Below are positions 9,046-18,344 of a stretch of 64,000 bases of DNA, piece by piece. A model generated the notes under the pieces. It ran no database searches. It was not told the DNA's origin and saw nothing but the letters and a program-made list of their open reading frames with translations. A program made the position numbers and the translations under genes. The DNA is from JBGTGG01 sp964398945 (GTDB taxonomy: Bacteria; Bacteroidota; Bacteroidia; Cytophagales; Cyclobacteriaceae). Numbering within the stretch: the stretch's first letter is position 1; every line of letters starts with the position of its first letter. Location: contig CAYNOT010000014.1 of the NCBI GenBank assembly GCA_964398945.1, forward strand, positions 1 to 64,000, written 5' to 3'.

Positions 9046-9075
9046 ATAGGGGCCGGATAATTGTCCGGCCCCTAT
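9046..9075. terminator. Strong bidirectional terminator
   Basis: A perfect 12-bp GC-rich stem (9046-9057 with 9064-9075) closes a 6-base loop. T-rich sequence follows on the right side, and A/T-rich sequence lies on the left. It separates the small PLDc_N gene from the convergent BNR-repeat gene ending at 9081. Confidence 0.8.
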
Positions 9076-9080
9076 ACTTT

Positions 9081-12000
9081 TTATTGATTAAGGTCTTTAC
9101 TAAAGCTAATAGCGTCTATGTTTTTTTGTTTGATAAGATCATTAAGTGTTGGAATATCCGTCTTGAAGATTTTGTCCAGTTCAAGCAGTTGCGCATCAAT
9201 CTGGCCTGCAATATCTTTGTAGACTTCTAATGTTTGATCATTCGGACGGTAATCACTACGGGAAGCCTCACCTGCCAATGCCCCGATTTTATTGTTCAAG
9301 CGCACCGGGAAATTCAATGGATCCTGACCACTTCTGTTTTTCGTCTGATAGAGCGCTTCCTCAATAAGCTTCATTTTTTCAAGCGTTGATTTAGCGAGGT
9401 CGTTGATGTCTTTCATTTCTTCTTTGTCTTTCAAAGGCTCTGTTACTTTGTCGATTTGCTGTTTGGCCTCCCGGATGTTTTTTATCGCTGTATTCGTTTC
9501 CGATAGTTTGTCCATCACCTTGGTAACAAAATCAAATTGTGCTTGAATGTCGGCAATTGTACCCGAGGTACGCGGGTCCTTCAAAATTTCAAACTCTGTT
9601 TCGTAGGCTTTGTCATTTACCGTAAGCCTGGCAATGTAGGTGCCGGGAACAGCTTTCGGCCCCCGCGTTGACGCTGCCCACATGATGAGCCCGTCAAACG
9701 ATTCAGCATCCGGATAGCGTGTATTCCAGTGGTGGCTGTTCATGCCTTCCTTTATAGAAAGTTTTTCTTCCTTTTTCTTTTTGTCAGGTTTGGTGGAGAA
9801 TTTTTTAATGGGCTTTCCATCGGCTGACAAGTACTCCAGCGAAACAGTTGCCTTCGCGGTATCTTTTAGAATATAATAAATCGTGACCCCACCCCGATGG
9901 TTTGTTCCTTCAGTTTTTGATGGGCCACCGCGTCCAAATTGCCCGCCATCCATTCGGTAACTGTGTGTAGGTTTGAAAATATGTGCCGGGCTGTTGCTTA
10001 CCGTTGTTGATAACTGGTGAAGCGGGGTAATATCATCAATCAGCCAAAAGCTTCGCCCTTGTGTTGCTGCAATCAAATTATCGTCCTTTATGGTAAGGTC
10101 GGTAATGGGAACGATTGGGAGGTTCAATTGGAATGGTTTCCAACTGGCGCCATCATCAAACGAAATGTACATGCCTGATTCAGTGCCTGCATATAACAAA
10201 CCTTGCCGTTTATGATCAACACGCACTACCCGTGTAAAGTGGCCTGCATCAATTCCGTTTACTATTTTGGTCCAGGTTTTACCGTAGTCTTTGGTCTTGT
10301 AAAGTAGTGGGCGGTAATCCCCCGATTTGTATTTTGTAGCAGCAACATAGAAAGAACCTTTCGCATGCGGATCAAAATCCACGCTGTTGAACATGCTCCA
10401 TTCCGGTAAGTCGGGAGGAGTTATCTTTTCCCAGTTCTTTCCTGCATCTTTTGTAATGTGCAACAAACCATCATCAGAGCCTGCTACAATCAGGTCTTTT
10501 TCAAACGGTGATTCATTCACTGCGAAAATTGTACAATAGTATTCTACAGATGTATTGTCTTTTGTAACAGGCCCACCCGAAGGACCAAGTTTGGTAGGAT
10601 CATTCCGTGTTAAATCAGGGCTAATGCTTTCCCATGATTGTCCTTCGTTGTACGACACATGCAACACGTTTGAAGCGGCATATAATTTCTTGGGATTGTG
10701 TGGGGATATGAAAATCGGAAAGTTCCATTGAAATCTATACTTGGCACCTTCGGCACCATGTCCCATGGGGTTGTCGGGCCAGACGTTGATATTTCTGCTT
10801 TCTTTTGTCTTATGGTTTTCGCGCGTTAAATATCCATCATAGCTTCCACCATACACAATATCATTGTTAGTTGGATCGACCGCAATGTGTCCGCTTTCTC
10901 CTCCGGCTGTTGATTCCCAATCCCTTTCACCAATGGAATATCCATCGGTACGATGGGCGATACGCACAGTGCTGTTATCTTGCTGTGCACCGTAGATTCT
11001 GTAAGGAAAAGAATTATCGGTGGTTACACGATAGAATTGGGCCGTTGGTTGGTTATGATACGTTGACCAGTTTTCACCGGCATCGAAACTTACCTGGGCG
11101 CCACCATCATCCCCGATAACCATGCGTTGGTTGTCTTCCGGGGCAATCCATAAATCATGGTGATCCACATGCGGTGCGTTGTAACGCGCAAAAGTTTTGC
11201 CGCCATCTTTTGATTTGTGATAGGAAACGTTTAGCACATACACAATATCTTCGTCTTGTGGATCGGCATACACACGGGAATAATACCAAGCACGCTGACG
11301 AAGGTTTCGATCATCATTTACTTTGCTCCATTTTTTCCCACCATCATCCGAGCGAAACAAACCACCATTTTCATTTTCAATAATGGCGTACACACGGTTC
11401 GAATTGACTGGAGAAACTGAAATCCCTACGATCCCCCAGGTGCCTTTTGGAAGTCCTTCATTTGTGGAAATATTTTTCCAGGTTTCCCCGGCATCCACAC
11501 TCATCCACATGGCCGATCCTTCACCGCCACTTTCCAAACTATACGGGGTTCTGCGGATGCGCCACGTTGAAGCAAAAAGAATCCGTGGATTATTGGGATC
11601 CATTACGAGATCAACTGCTCCTGCATCTGCGTTTGCAAATAATTTGCGTTCCCATGTTTTGCCACCATCTGTTGATTTATAAACACCCCGCTCTTCCGTT
11701 GCTTTAAACAGGTCGCCCATCACAGCAACATATACTATATCCGGGTTTTTAGGATGTATGCGAATGCGCGAAATGTGTTTTGAATTTTTTAAGCCATTGC
11801 TTGTCCATGTTTTTCCGGCATCCACAGATTTCCACATACCATAACCATAGGAAACATTGCCCCGCACAGTTTTTTCGCCACCACCAACATAGATCACATT
11901 GTTGTCCCACTCACTTACTGAAACCGCGCCAATGGATCCACCGAAAAATCCATCGGAAATATTTTCCCAGCTATTGCCCGCATCGGTGGTTCGCCACACA

Positions 12001-12230
12001 CCACCTCCAACAGATCCAAAATAAAACAAGTTGGGTTTGCCTGAAACACCTGTTACTGCAGCAGACCTGCCGCCACGGTATGGCCCGATAGACCGCCATT
12101 CCAGGCCGTTATATAATTTCTCATCATAGGTAGTTGGTGCTGATAAATTGGTACTGGTTTTTTTCTTTTGACTGAATCCGGGAATGGATACGATCATAAA
12201 AAATAAGAATAGATAAAATATTCTCTTCAT
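9081..12230 (-). CDS. Secreted BNR/Asp-box (sortilin-like) beta-propeller protein
   Basis: A signal peptide (about residues 1-20, ending GFSQ) is followed by a 1049-residue protein. Through about residue 730 it is built of Asp-box repeats: TTDAGNSWENIS, SVDAGKTWTSNG, STDGGKTWERKL, SDDGGKKWSKVN, TKDAGKNWEKIT and SFDDGASWKPF. It begins LEWRSIGPYRGGRSAAVTG, typical of the VPS10/sortilin-N-like proteins of Bacteroidota annotated as WD40/YVTN/BNR repeat proteins. The last 250 residues are charged and helical, probably a stalk or dimerisation region. Such proteins are sometimes called glycosyl hydrolases, but no glycosidase active site can be seen, and Asp-boxes alone are structural. The substrate is unknown. 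Confidence 0.85.
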   Translation of the reverse strand: MKRIFYLFLFFMIVSIPGFSQKKKTSTNLSAPTTYDEKLYNGLEWRSIGPYRGGRSAAVTGVSGKPNLFYFGSVGGGVWRTTDAGNSWENISDGFFGGSIGAVSVSEWDNNVIYVGGGEKTVRGNVSYGYGMWKSVDAGKTWTSNGLKNSKHISRIRIHPKNPDIVYVAVMGDLFKATEERGVYKSTDGGKTWERKLFANADAGAVDLVMDPNNPRILFASTWRIRRTPYSLESGGEGSAMWMSVDAGETWKNISTNEGLPKGTWGIVGISVSPVNSNRVYAIIENENGGLFRSDDGGKKWSKVNDDRNLRQRAWYYSRVYADPQDEDIVYVLNVSYHKSKDGGKTFARYNAPHVDHHDLWIAPEDNQRMVIGDDGGAQVSFDAGENWSTYHNQPTAQFYRVTTDNSFPYRIYGAQQDNSTVRIAHRTDGYSIGERDWESTAGGESGHIAVDPTNNDIVYGGSYDGYLTRENHKTKESRNINVWPDNPMGHGAEGAKYRFQWNFPIFISPHNPKKLYAASNVLHVSYNEGQSWESISPDLTRNDPTKLGPSGGPVTKDNTSVEYYCTIFAVNESPFEKDLIVAGSDDGLLHITKDAGKNWEKITPPDLPEWSMFNSVDFDPHAKGSFYVAATKYKSGDYRPLLYKTKDYGKTWTKIVNGIDAGHFTRVVRVDHKRQGLLYAGTESGMYISFDDGASWKPFQLNLPIVPITDLTIKDDNLIAATQGRSFWLIDDITPLHQLSTTVSNSPAHIFKPTHSYRMDGGQFGRGGPSKTEGTNHRGGVTIYYILKDTAKATVSLEYLSADGKPIKKFSTKPDKKKKEEKLSIKEGMNSHHWNTRYPDAESFDGLIMWAASTRGPKAVPGTYIARLTVNDKAYETEFEILKDPRTSGTIADIQAQFDFVTKVMDKLSETNTAIKNIREAKQQIDKVTEPLKDKEEMKDINDLAKSTLEKMKLIEEALYQTKNRSGQDPLNFPVRLNNKIGALAGEASRSDYRPNDQTLEVYKDIAGQIDAQLLELDKIFKTDIPTLNDLIKQKNIDAISFSKDLNQ

Positions 12231-12388
12231 GATTTCTTTGTTTAGGTTTTTAGCGAAGTACTAATTAAAGGGATTCTTTCCGTATACTTTTTCACTTTTC
12301 TATGGATGGTTTCCCGGGCGTGAGGTGGTTCAAGGATTTGCATTGGATTTAAGCTAAACTACCCTATTTTTAATGAAATTTGGTACGA

Positions 12389-13621
12389 ATGGTCAACCGT
12401 GACGATTTAAAGAAACTCTTCTCAATCCCAGTTATCGTGGCGGCATTGGGATATTTCGTGGATATATACGATTTGTTGTTGTTCAGTATTGTACGTATTC
12501 CCAGCCTGCGTTCGATGGGTGTTGCTGAAGACCAATTGTTTGATCAGGGTGAGTTTTTGCTCATGGTACAAATGGTGGGGTTGTTGATCGGGGGGATAAT
12601 CTGGGGTATACTTGGTGATAAACGTGGCCGGTTATCGGTGTTGTTTGGATCGATACTTTTGTATTCGTTGGCCAATATTGCCAATGGGTTCGCCACCACT
12701 GTAACCGAATATGCTTTCTTACGTTTCATCGCTGGTATTGGATTGGCAGGTGAGCTTGGTGCAGGTATTACACTGGTATCGGAAGTATTGCCAACACGCT
12801 TGCGCGGATATGGGACTGCACTGGTGGCAACGGTAGGTTTGTTTGGTGCTGTATTGGCAAATTACATTGCGAAGAATTTTGATTGGCAGACAACGTATTT
12901 TATTGGTGGTGGATTGGGACTTGTATTATTGGTAACACGGATCAGTGTTTTTGAATCGGGGATGTTCGAAAAGTTAAAAGAACAAACAGAAGTTTCGCGT
13001 GGAAATTTTTTGAAACTGTTTACAAAGAAAGAAAGGTTCCAGCGGTTTATGGGTTGCATTTTTATCGGCCTTCCCATTTGGTTTACCATCGGTGTGTTGA
13101 TTACGTTTTCCCCTGAGTTTGGTAAGGAGTTGGGTTTTCCCGATGGGATTTCTGCCGGGGATGCGGTGATGTTTAGTTATTTAGGATTGGCACTCGGTGA
13201 TTTTACAAGTGGGGTGATCAGTCAACTGGTTGGTTCACGAAAGAAAGTTGTGGCTGCCTATATTGTGTTGACTTCTGTTTTCATTCTTATGTATCTTTTT
13301 GCCCCCGTAAAAACGGTATCGTTCTTTTATTTTTCCTGTTTTTGTTTAGGTGTTGGTATTGGGTATTGGGCGTTGTTTGTTACCATTGCTGCGGAGCAGT
13401 TTGGCACAAACCTTCGCGCTACGGTGGCTACTTCTGTGCCCAATTTTATTCGTGGCACTACCGTACCGATTGTATTGGCGTTTAAATTCTTTCGCGAACA
13501 TTTGGGGATTGTTTCCGGGGCGTTGGTAGTGGCAGCCATCACGGTGTTTATTGCATTCGTTGCTTTACGGAGTATTTCAGAGACGTACAATCGGGATTTG
13601 AATTTTCTGGAAGAAGATTAG
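12389..13621 (+). CDS. MFS transporter
   Basis: The 410-residue integral membrane protein has about twelve hydrophobic helices. The major-facilitator signature GILGDKRGRLSVL lies between helices 2 and 3, and RFIAGIGLAGELGAGITLVSE looks like the sugar-porter or metabolite:H+ symporter branch. I start it at ATG 12389; a TTG at 12380 in the same frame would add three residues. The substrate cannot be told. It ends 14 bases before the following sensor gene on the same strand, so the transporter and sensors may share a transcript. Confidence 0.88.
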   Translation: MVNRDDLKKLFSIPVIVAALGYFVDIYDLLLFSIVRIPSLRSMGVAEDQLFDQGEFLLMVQMVGLLIGGIIWGILGDKRGRLSVLFGSILLYSLANIANGFATTVTEYAFLRFIAGIGLAGELGAGITLVSEVLPTRLRGYGTALVATVGLFGAVLANYIAKNFDWQTTYFIGGGLGLVLLVTRISVFESGMFEKLKEQTEVSRGNFLKLFTKKERFQRFMGCIFIGLPIWFTIGVLITFSPEFGKELGFPDGISAGDAVMFSYLGLALGDFTSGVISQLVGSRKKVVAAYIVLTSVFILMYLFAPVKTVSFFYFSCFCLGVGIGYWALFVTIAAEQFGTNLRATVATSVPNFIRGTTVPIVLAFKFFREHLGIVSGALVVAAITVFIAFVALRSISETYNRDLNFLEED

Positions 13622-13635
13622 TACATTGTTGATCC

Positions 13636-15009
13636 ATGAAGCGGCTGGAACCATATTTCCTTGAACAGTACGAATCCATTTCAGAAAGGGATTTCAGAAA
13701 AGTTAAGCTTCAATATTACTTCTTGCTTGTTTCCCTGGTATTTGCAGTTGGATATTTCTTCAATACCTTTTTAACTGGATTTTTGGTTGCACGGTATCTA
13801 TTGCTGGCAAGTATAGTTTGGTTTTCAATACTCTTGGTAGGGATTAAATTCCAATTTGGTGTTTCGTTAATCCCACAGCTCTTTATTCTTAGTTGTTGGG
13901 GCATTATTGTTGCCCTCTCGCTGTTTTCTGGAGGTATCTATTCCTTTGTCCTTCCCTGGATGGTAATGATCCCCGTTGTTGCACTCCTGCTTACAACGTA
14001 CCAGTCTACTTGGATATGGGTTGCAATTAGTGTCCTGACAGTTTTATTGATTTATTTTACAGATGGTGAAATTTCCATTCCACAAAAATGGGCAACCCCA
14101 ACTACCCCCATTTTGACAGTCTCCCTCCACATTGGGTTGATTTTAATCATGCTATGGCTTACCACTATATTTGAAGCAGACCAGCGCTCAATCGTTAGGA
14201 AGATCGAAAAGCAAAATGAAGAACTTGTTTCAATTGATGAGGAACTGAGACAAAGCCTGGAAGAATTATCGACAACCCAGGAATTGTTGGCAGAGAAGGA
14301 AGCGGAATCAAGGAGTATTGTTGAGGCACTGCGGCAGCATTTTCATATCACGGAGTTTGATACGGAGGGGAATATTTTATATGCAAATCAAAAAGTATTT
14401 GATATGACCCGTAGTAACCCTGTCGGGCTCAACAGGTTTCGGCAGATGAAACCCGCATTGCGCGATACAAGGATGAAGGAATGGAATTTAATAGTGGATG
14501 GGGCGAGTAGCAGCGGGGAGAGCTTGTATGAAGTGAAAGGGCATCAATTTTGGGTAATGTCTACTTATGCACCTATTCAAAACCGGTTTGGGAAAGTATC
14601 AAAAATTTTGTCAGTTGCCCATGAAATTACACAGGCAAAAAATAGGGAAGCGGAAATTTCAGAAATAAACCTGAAGCTTGGCAATGCGCTGGAAGAAATC
14701 AAAAAGATGAACAATTTATTAGAGGAACGGGTACGGGAGCGAACAGTGGCATTGGAAGAAAAAAATAAATACCTGGCCGAGTATGCATTCATTAATTCCC
14801 ATTTATTGCGTGGACCGGTATGCAGGCTATTGGGATTGATCCAACTCCTTAGCTACACTGATTTTTCGGAGGCAGATTCCGAACTATTGTGCTATTTGCG
14901 AATGGCAGGTGAAGAAATCGATACGGTGGTTGGGAAAATAAACATGGCAATTGAAAAAGGAAGTTATTTTGATCGGGATGTAATAAGCGGTAATTTGAAG
15001 TCGATATGA
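13636..15009 (+). CDS. Membrane PAS protein with a phosphoacceptor-type helix but no kinase ATPase domain
   Basis: The 457 residues hold a polytopic membrane region (about 28-175), a coiled coil (185-232), a PAS-like domain (about 235-340), a second coiled coil (345-378) and a histidine-kinase dimerisation-like helix pair with His389 in NSHLLRGPVCRLLGL. It then stops, with no N, G1 or G2 box, so it cannot bind ATP as a normal kinase. The overlap with the next gene is ATGA (ATG 15006, TGA 15007-15009), so the two products are probably made together. It could be a sensor phosphorylated by the downstream kinase, or an allosteric partner. Proteins ending in such a helix pair are known in Bacteroidota, but their mechanism is not clear to me. 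Confidence 0.8.
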   Translation: MKRLEPYFLEQYESISERDFRKVKLQYYFLLVSLVFAVGYFFNTFLTGFLVARYLLLASIVWFSILLVGIKFQFGVSLIPQLFILSCWGIIVALSLFSGGIYSFVLPWMVMIPVVALLLTTYQSTWIWVAISVLTVLLIYFTDGEISIPQKWATPTTPILTVSLHIGLILIMLWLTTIFEADQRSIVRKIEKQNEELVSIDEELRQSLEELSTTQELLAEKEAESRSIVEALRQHFHITEFDTEGNILYANQKVFDMTRSNPVGLNRFRQMKPALRDTRMKEWNLIVDGASSSGESLYEVKGHQFWVMSTYAPIQNRFGKVSKILSVAHEITQAKNREAEISEINLKLGNALEEIKKMNNLLEERVRERTVALEEKNKYLAEYAFINSHLLRGPVCRLLGLIQLLSYTDFSEADSELLCYLRMAGEEIDTVVGKINMAIEKGSYFDRDVISGNLKSI

Positions 15010-17087
15010 TGCGGAAGCCCATCCACTATATTATTTTTGTTGCATTTTTTTTATTCACGTTTGCTGTGCAAACACTGGCTCAAAACGTTGGGTTAATCGA
15101 TAGTTTAAAACAATCACTCACAACAGCAAAGGGGAAAGCACGGTATGAGTTATTGAATACCATTGGATTTGAATTCAGGTTGTCGCATCCTGACAGTACC
15201 ATACATTATTGTGAGCAGGCGTATGCTCTTGGCAAAGAATTGAAATTGAAAAAAGAACTGGCGAAGCCATTGAGTTTTATTGGCCTGGCAAATGCTTATG
15301 GTGGAAATTTTTCTGCCTCGCTTGATTATCATGAGCAAGCTATCGAGGTGGCAGCCGAACAGAATGACTCGCTTCAATTGGCATATGGTTATAATAATTT
15401 TGGCCGGTTGTTTTTTGATCAAGGTGATTTGGTCCGTGCGTATGAGAACCTGATCAATGCAAAAGATATCTTTGAAAACCTAAAAGACAAATCGGGTTCA
15501 GCTTACGTTTACCGTAGTTTGGCTGGTTTATATAGTTCACAGGGTGACAATCAAAAGGCACTCGAAGCTTCACAAGAGGCGCTTGAATTGCGCAGGCAAA
15601 TCGGGGACCCGCGGGGGATCTTGTCGGCATTGATGGAATTGGGGTTGGTGTTCAATGACGTAGGGTTGTCGGAAAACGCAATAAGGTCGCTTCGTGAAGC
15701 TACAGAAATAGCGACTTCAAACAATGATGAAATCAGTTTGGCGGAAATCAGCCTGGCCCTATCTGAAATTTACATTGGTGGAAACAAAAATGATGAAGCG
15801 CTGGCTGCTGCAAAGAATGCATATCGAACAATTGCTGAAATTGATAACAAGCGTATGCTCGCCCGCGCCAACTTGCAAATGGGCATCTGTTATTTCCTTA
15901 CGAATAATTTTGAGGCAGCATTGCGGTACTTAAATGTAGCACTCTTGGAATCTGAACGTTCGAAAAACCTAAGCATTTCGCGGGATGCCAATTTATTTCT
16001 GGGCAAGGTCTATGAAAAGAGGAATGATTTGAGCAAAGCCAATCAGTACCAAAATAAATATCTTATACTAAAGGAATCGCTTCAGAATGTAGACTTGACA
16101 CGGCAAATCGAGCGATTGCAATTTCAACTTGAAATTGAAAAGAAGGAAAAAGAAAATGAGCTGTTGGTGGCACAGGAGGATGTTGCTAAATCCATCATAC
16201 GCCAAAAGGATTTGCAAAATGTTTTCTTGATTGTTGTGATCTCGTTTGTTAGCCTGATGGCATTTATACAATGGTATTATAAGAAGAAAAAGAAAGAAGT
16301 AAACAAAAAGCTTGAAACCCAAAACGAAGAAATCCAACAACAACGCATTGAGATCGGACAGCAGAATGAGCGACTGGTCTGGAGGAACCGGGAATTGTCT
16401 GATCTAAACCATGAAAAGGACACATTGATGAGTATTGTTGCGCATGATTTGAAATCACCGCTCAACAATATCAGGGGTTTGATTGGGTTGATGGAAATGG
16501 ACGCACTCACGGAAGAGCAAAAAAAATACATTGCATTGATGAAGGCTGCAACACAATCCGGGATTGATTTAATCATCGATTTGTTGGATGTCCACATGCT
16601 CGAAGAAAACATCAAACCCAACTATGACTCCTTTAGTTTCCATGAATTGCTGTCCGAAAAAAGGAAGGAGCACCAGTCATCATTTGATGGTAAGAATATT
16701 GGCATCATCATCAAAGGTGAAAAAGTTGAAAGTATTGTCTCTGATCGGGATTATCTCTCCAGGATTTTGGATAACCTTATTTCAAATGCCATGAAGTTCT
16801 CTTCGCCAAACTCCCAGGTGGAGATTGACATAGAGGCGAAGGACAATTTGGTCCGTATGGCAATAAAAGACCAAGGGCCTGGTTTTTCTGAGTATGACAA
16901 GCAATTCTTGTTTCAAAAATTCAAAAAACTTAGCGCACGACCAACCGGGGGGGAAAGTTCCAATGGACTAGGACTGGCGATTGTCAAAATTTTGATCGAC
17001 CGTTTAGGAGGATCGATAACACTTGAATCTGTACGGGGTACAGGAAGTACCTTTGTTGTGGTTTTTCCAATTCAACCTTTTGTTTAG
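15006..17087 (+). CDS. TPR-containing sensor histidine kinase
   Basis: The 693-residue protein has a signal peptide (about 1-25), tetratricopeptide repeats in the periplasmic part (about 30-360) and one membrane helix (about 399-417). A cytosolic coiled coil leads to the HisKA helix pair with His480 in VAHDLKSPLNNIRGL, then an HATPase domain with N box NLISNAMKFSS, G1 DQGPGF and G2 NGLGLAIVKIL. All kinase motifs are intact. No response regulator or DNA-binding domain is attached or adjacent, so the partner is probably encoded elsewhere. It is translationally coupled to the ATPase-less PAS protein before it, which may feed it the signal. Confidence 0.92.
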   Translation: MMRKPIHYIIFVAFFLFTFAVQTLAQNVGLIDSLKQSLTTAKGKARYELLNTIGFEFRLSHPDSTIHYCEQAYALGKELKLKKELAKPLSFIGLANAYGGNFSASLDYHEQAIEVAAEQNDSLQLAYGYNNFGRLFFDQGDLVRAYENLINAKDIFENLKDKSGSAYVYRSLAGLYSSQGDNQKALEASQEALELRRQIGDPRGILSALMELGLVFNDVGLSENAIRSLREATEIATSNNDEISLAEISLALSEIYIGGNKNDEALAAAKNAYRTIAEIDNKRMLARANLQMGICYFLTNNFEAALRYLNVALLESERSKNLSISRDANLFLGKVYEKRNDLSKANQYQNKYLILKESLQNVDLTRQIERLQFQLEIEKKEKENELLVAQEDVAKSIIRQKDLQNVFLIVVISFVSLMAFIQWYYKKKKKEVNKKLETQNEEIQQQRIEIGQQNERLVWRNRELSDLNHEKDTLMSIVAHDLKSPLNNIRGLIGLMEMDALTEEQKKYIALMKAATQSGIDLIIDLLDVHMLEENIKPNYDSFSFHELLSEKRKEHQSSFDGKNIGIIIKGEKVESIVSDRDYLSRILDNLISNAMKFSSPNSQVEIDIEAKDNLVRMAIKDQGPGFSEYDKQFLFQKFKKLSARPTGGESSNGLGLAIVKILIDRLGGSITLESVRGTGSTFVVVFPIQPFV

Positions 17088-17096
17088 CGTAGATAG

Positions 17097-17146
17097 CAAG
17101 TCCCTGCACTCCACATCAGTTTTAAAATGTATCGTGCAAGGACTTG
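17097..17146. terminator. Stem-loop between convergent genes
   Basis: A 13-base arm (17097-17109) pairs with 17134-17146 with one mismatch, around a 24-base loop. It lies in the gap between the kinase and glutamine synthetase genes, which converge here. There is no T tract, so it is only a candidate transcription end or mRNA-stabilising hairpin. Confidence 0.35.
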
Positions 17147-17166
17147 TAGTATACAGGTTTACTTTC

Positions 17167-18198
17167 TTATTGCTCTGCCATTTCAAGAACTTTCGCAGTC
17201 TTTACTGTTTTGATTATCCGTGAAGCGACTTTGTATGGATCAGCAGAAGAATTGGGTCTTCTGTCCTCCAGCCATCCCTTCCATTCATTTTCAACTGTGG
17301 CAATAGGAATTCTTATTGATGCACCGCGGTCCGATACCCCAAAAGAAAACTTATCGATGGATTGGGTTTCGTGCTTGCCAGTCAGGCGCAAATGATTATC
17401 AGCGCCATATACATCAATATGCTCTTTTACAAAAGGACCAAACGCCTCACAAATGCTGGTGTAAATATCTTTTGAACCACAGGTACGCAACAACTCATTC
17501 GAAAAATTTGCGTGCATTCCACTACCATTCCAATCCGTATCACCCAGTGGTTTGCAATGCCAGTTGATAGCAAGTCCGTATTTTTCCCCTGTTCTTTCAA
17601 GGAGATAACGTGCCACCCACACTTGGTCGCCAGCAGCTTTGGCACCTTTTGCAAATACCTGGAACTCCCATTGACCGGTAGCCACTTCAGAATTTATTCC
17701 TTCCACATTAATACCAGCCTCAAGGCACAAATCGAGATGCTCTTCCACTAACGCGCGGCCAAAAGCATTCTTGGCACCCACAGAGCAATAGTACTGGCCT
17801 TGCGGAGCTGGGTATCCAACTTCAGGAAACCCGAAGGGTTTATCAAATTCCGGATTCCATAGAAAATATTCTTGTTCAAACCCGAACCAAAAATCGTTGT
17901 CATCATCATCAATTGTTGCCCGTCCATTTGAAGGGTGAGGGGTTCCATCAGCACTCAATACTTCGGTCATTACCAGATAGGCATTCTTTCTTCCCGGGTC
18001 AGGGAATACAGCTACCGGTTGGAGGATGCAATCAGAAGAGTTTCCTTCTGCTTGTTGTGTAGAACTTCCATCAAAAGACCACATAGGACAATCTTCCAAT
18101 GTGCCATTGAAATCTTTCACAATTTTGGTTTTGCTTCGAAGGCTTTGTGTTGGTTTGTATCCATCCAACCAGATGTATTCAAGTTTGACCTTTGACAT
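17167..18198 (-). CDS. glnII: Glutamine synthetase, type II (eukaryote-like)
   Basis: It catalyses ATP-dependent assimilation of ammonia into glutamine in the cytosol. The 343-residue length and the start KLEYIWLDGYKPTQSLRSK with MWSFDGSST mark the GSII class, not the longer GSI or GSIII. The catalytic stretch includes FGFEQEYFLW, INSEVATGQWEFQVF, GSGMHANFS and SDRGASIRIP. A GSII enzyme is not known to be adenylylated, so control is likely transcriptional. The ammonium transporter gene lies just upstream on the same strand, a sensible nitrogen-assimilation pair, although the 146-base gap may contain a separate promoter. Confidence 0.93.
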   Translation of the reverse strand: MSKVKLEYIWLDGYKPTQSLRSKTKIVKDFNGTLEDCPMWSFDGSSTQQAEGNSSDCILQPVAVFPDPGRKNAYLVMTEVLSADGTPHPSNGRATIDDDDNDFWFGFEQEYFLWNPEFDKPFGFPEVGYPAPQGQYYCSVGAKNAFGRALVEEHLDLCLEAGINVEGINSEVATGQWEFQVFAKGAKAAGDQVWVARYLLERTGEKYGLAINWHCKPLGDTDWNGSGMHANFSNELLRTCGSKDIYTSICEAFGPFVKEHIDVYGADNHLRLTGKHETQSIDKFSFGVSDRGASIRIPIATVENEWKGWLEDRRPNSSADPYKVASRIIKTVKTAKVLEMAEQ

Positions 18199-18344
18199 AG
18201 TGTTTGGGTTTTAGTTGATCATTATATTTAAAAGTTGAACCAGGACAGCGTATCACCACCATCCGGATTATAAAAAATTTAGAATGGGTAAACAGCCGCG
18301 AACGTAAGTGAAGGCATAATTTTCTTCAATTCAGTTCATCTCTT

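Noticed and set aside
10871..12091. Several plus-strand open frames across the BNR-repeat gene
   Set aside because: They are short, low-complexity His-, Pro- or Arg-rich frames opposite Asp-box repeats, with no family features.
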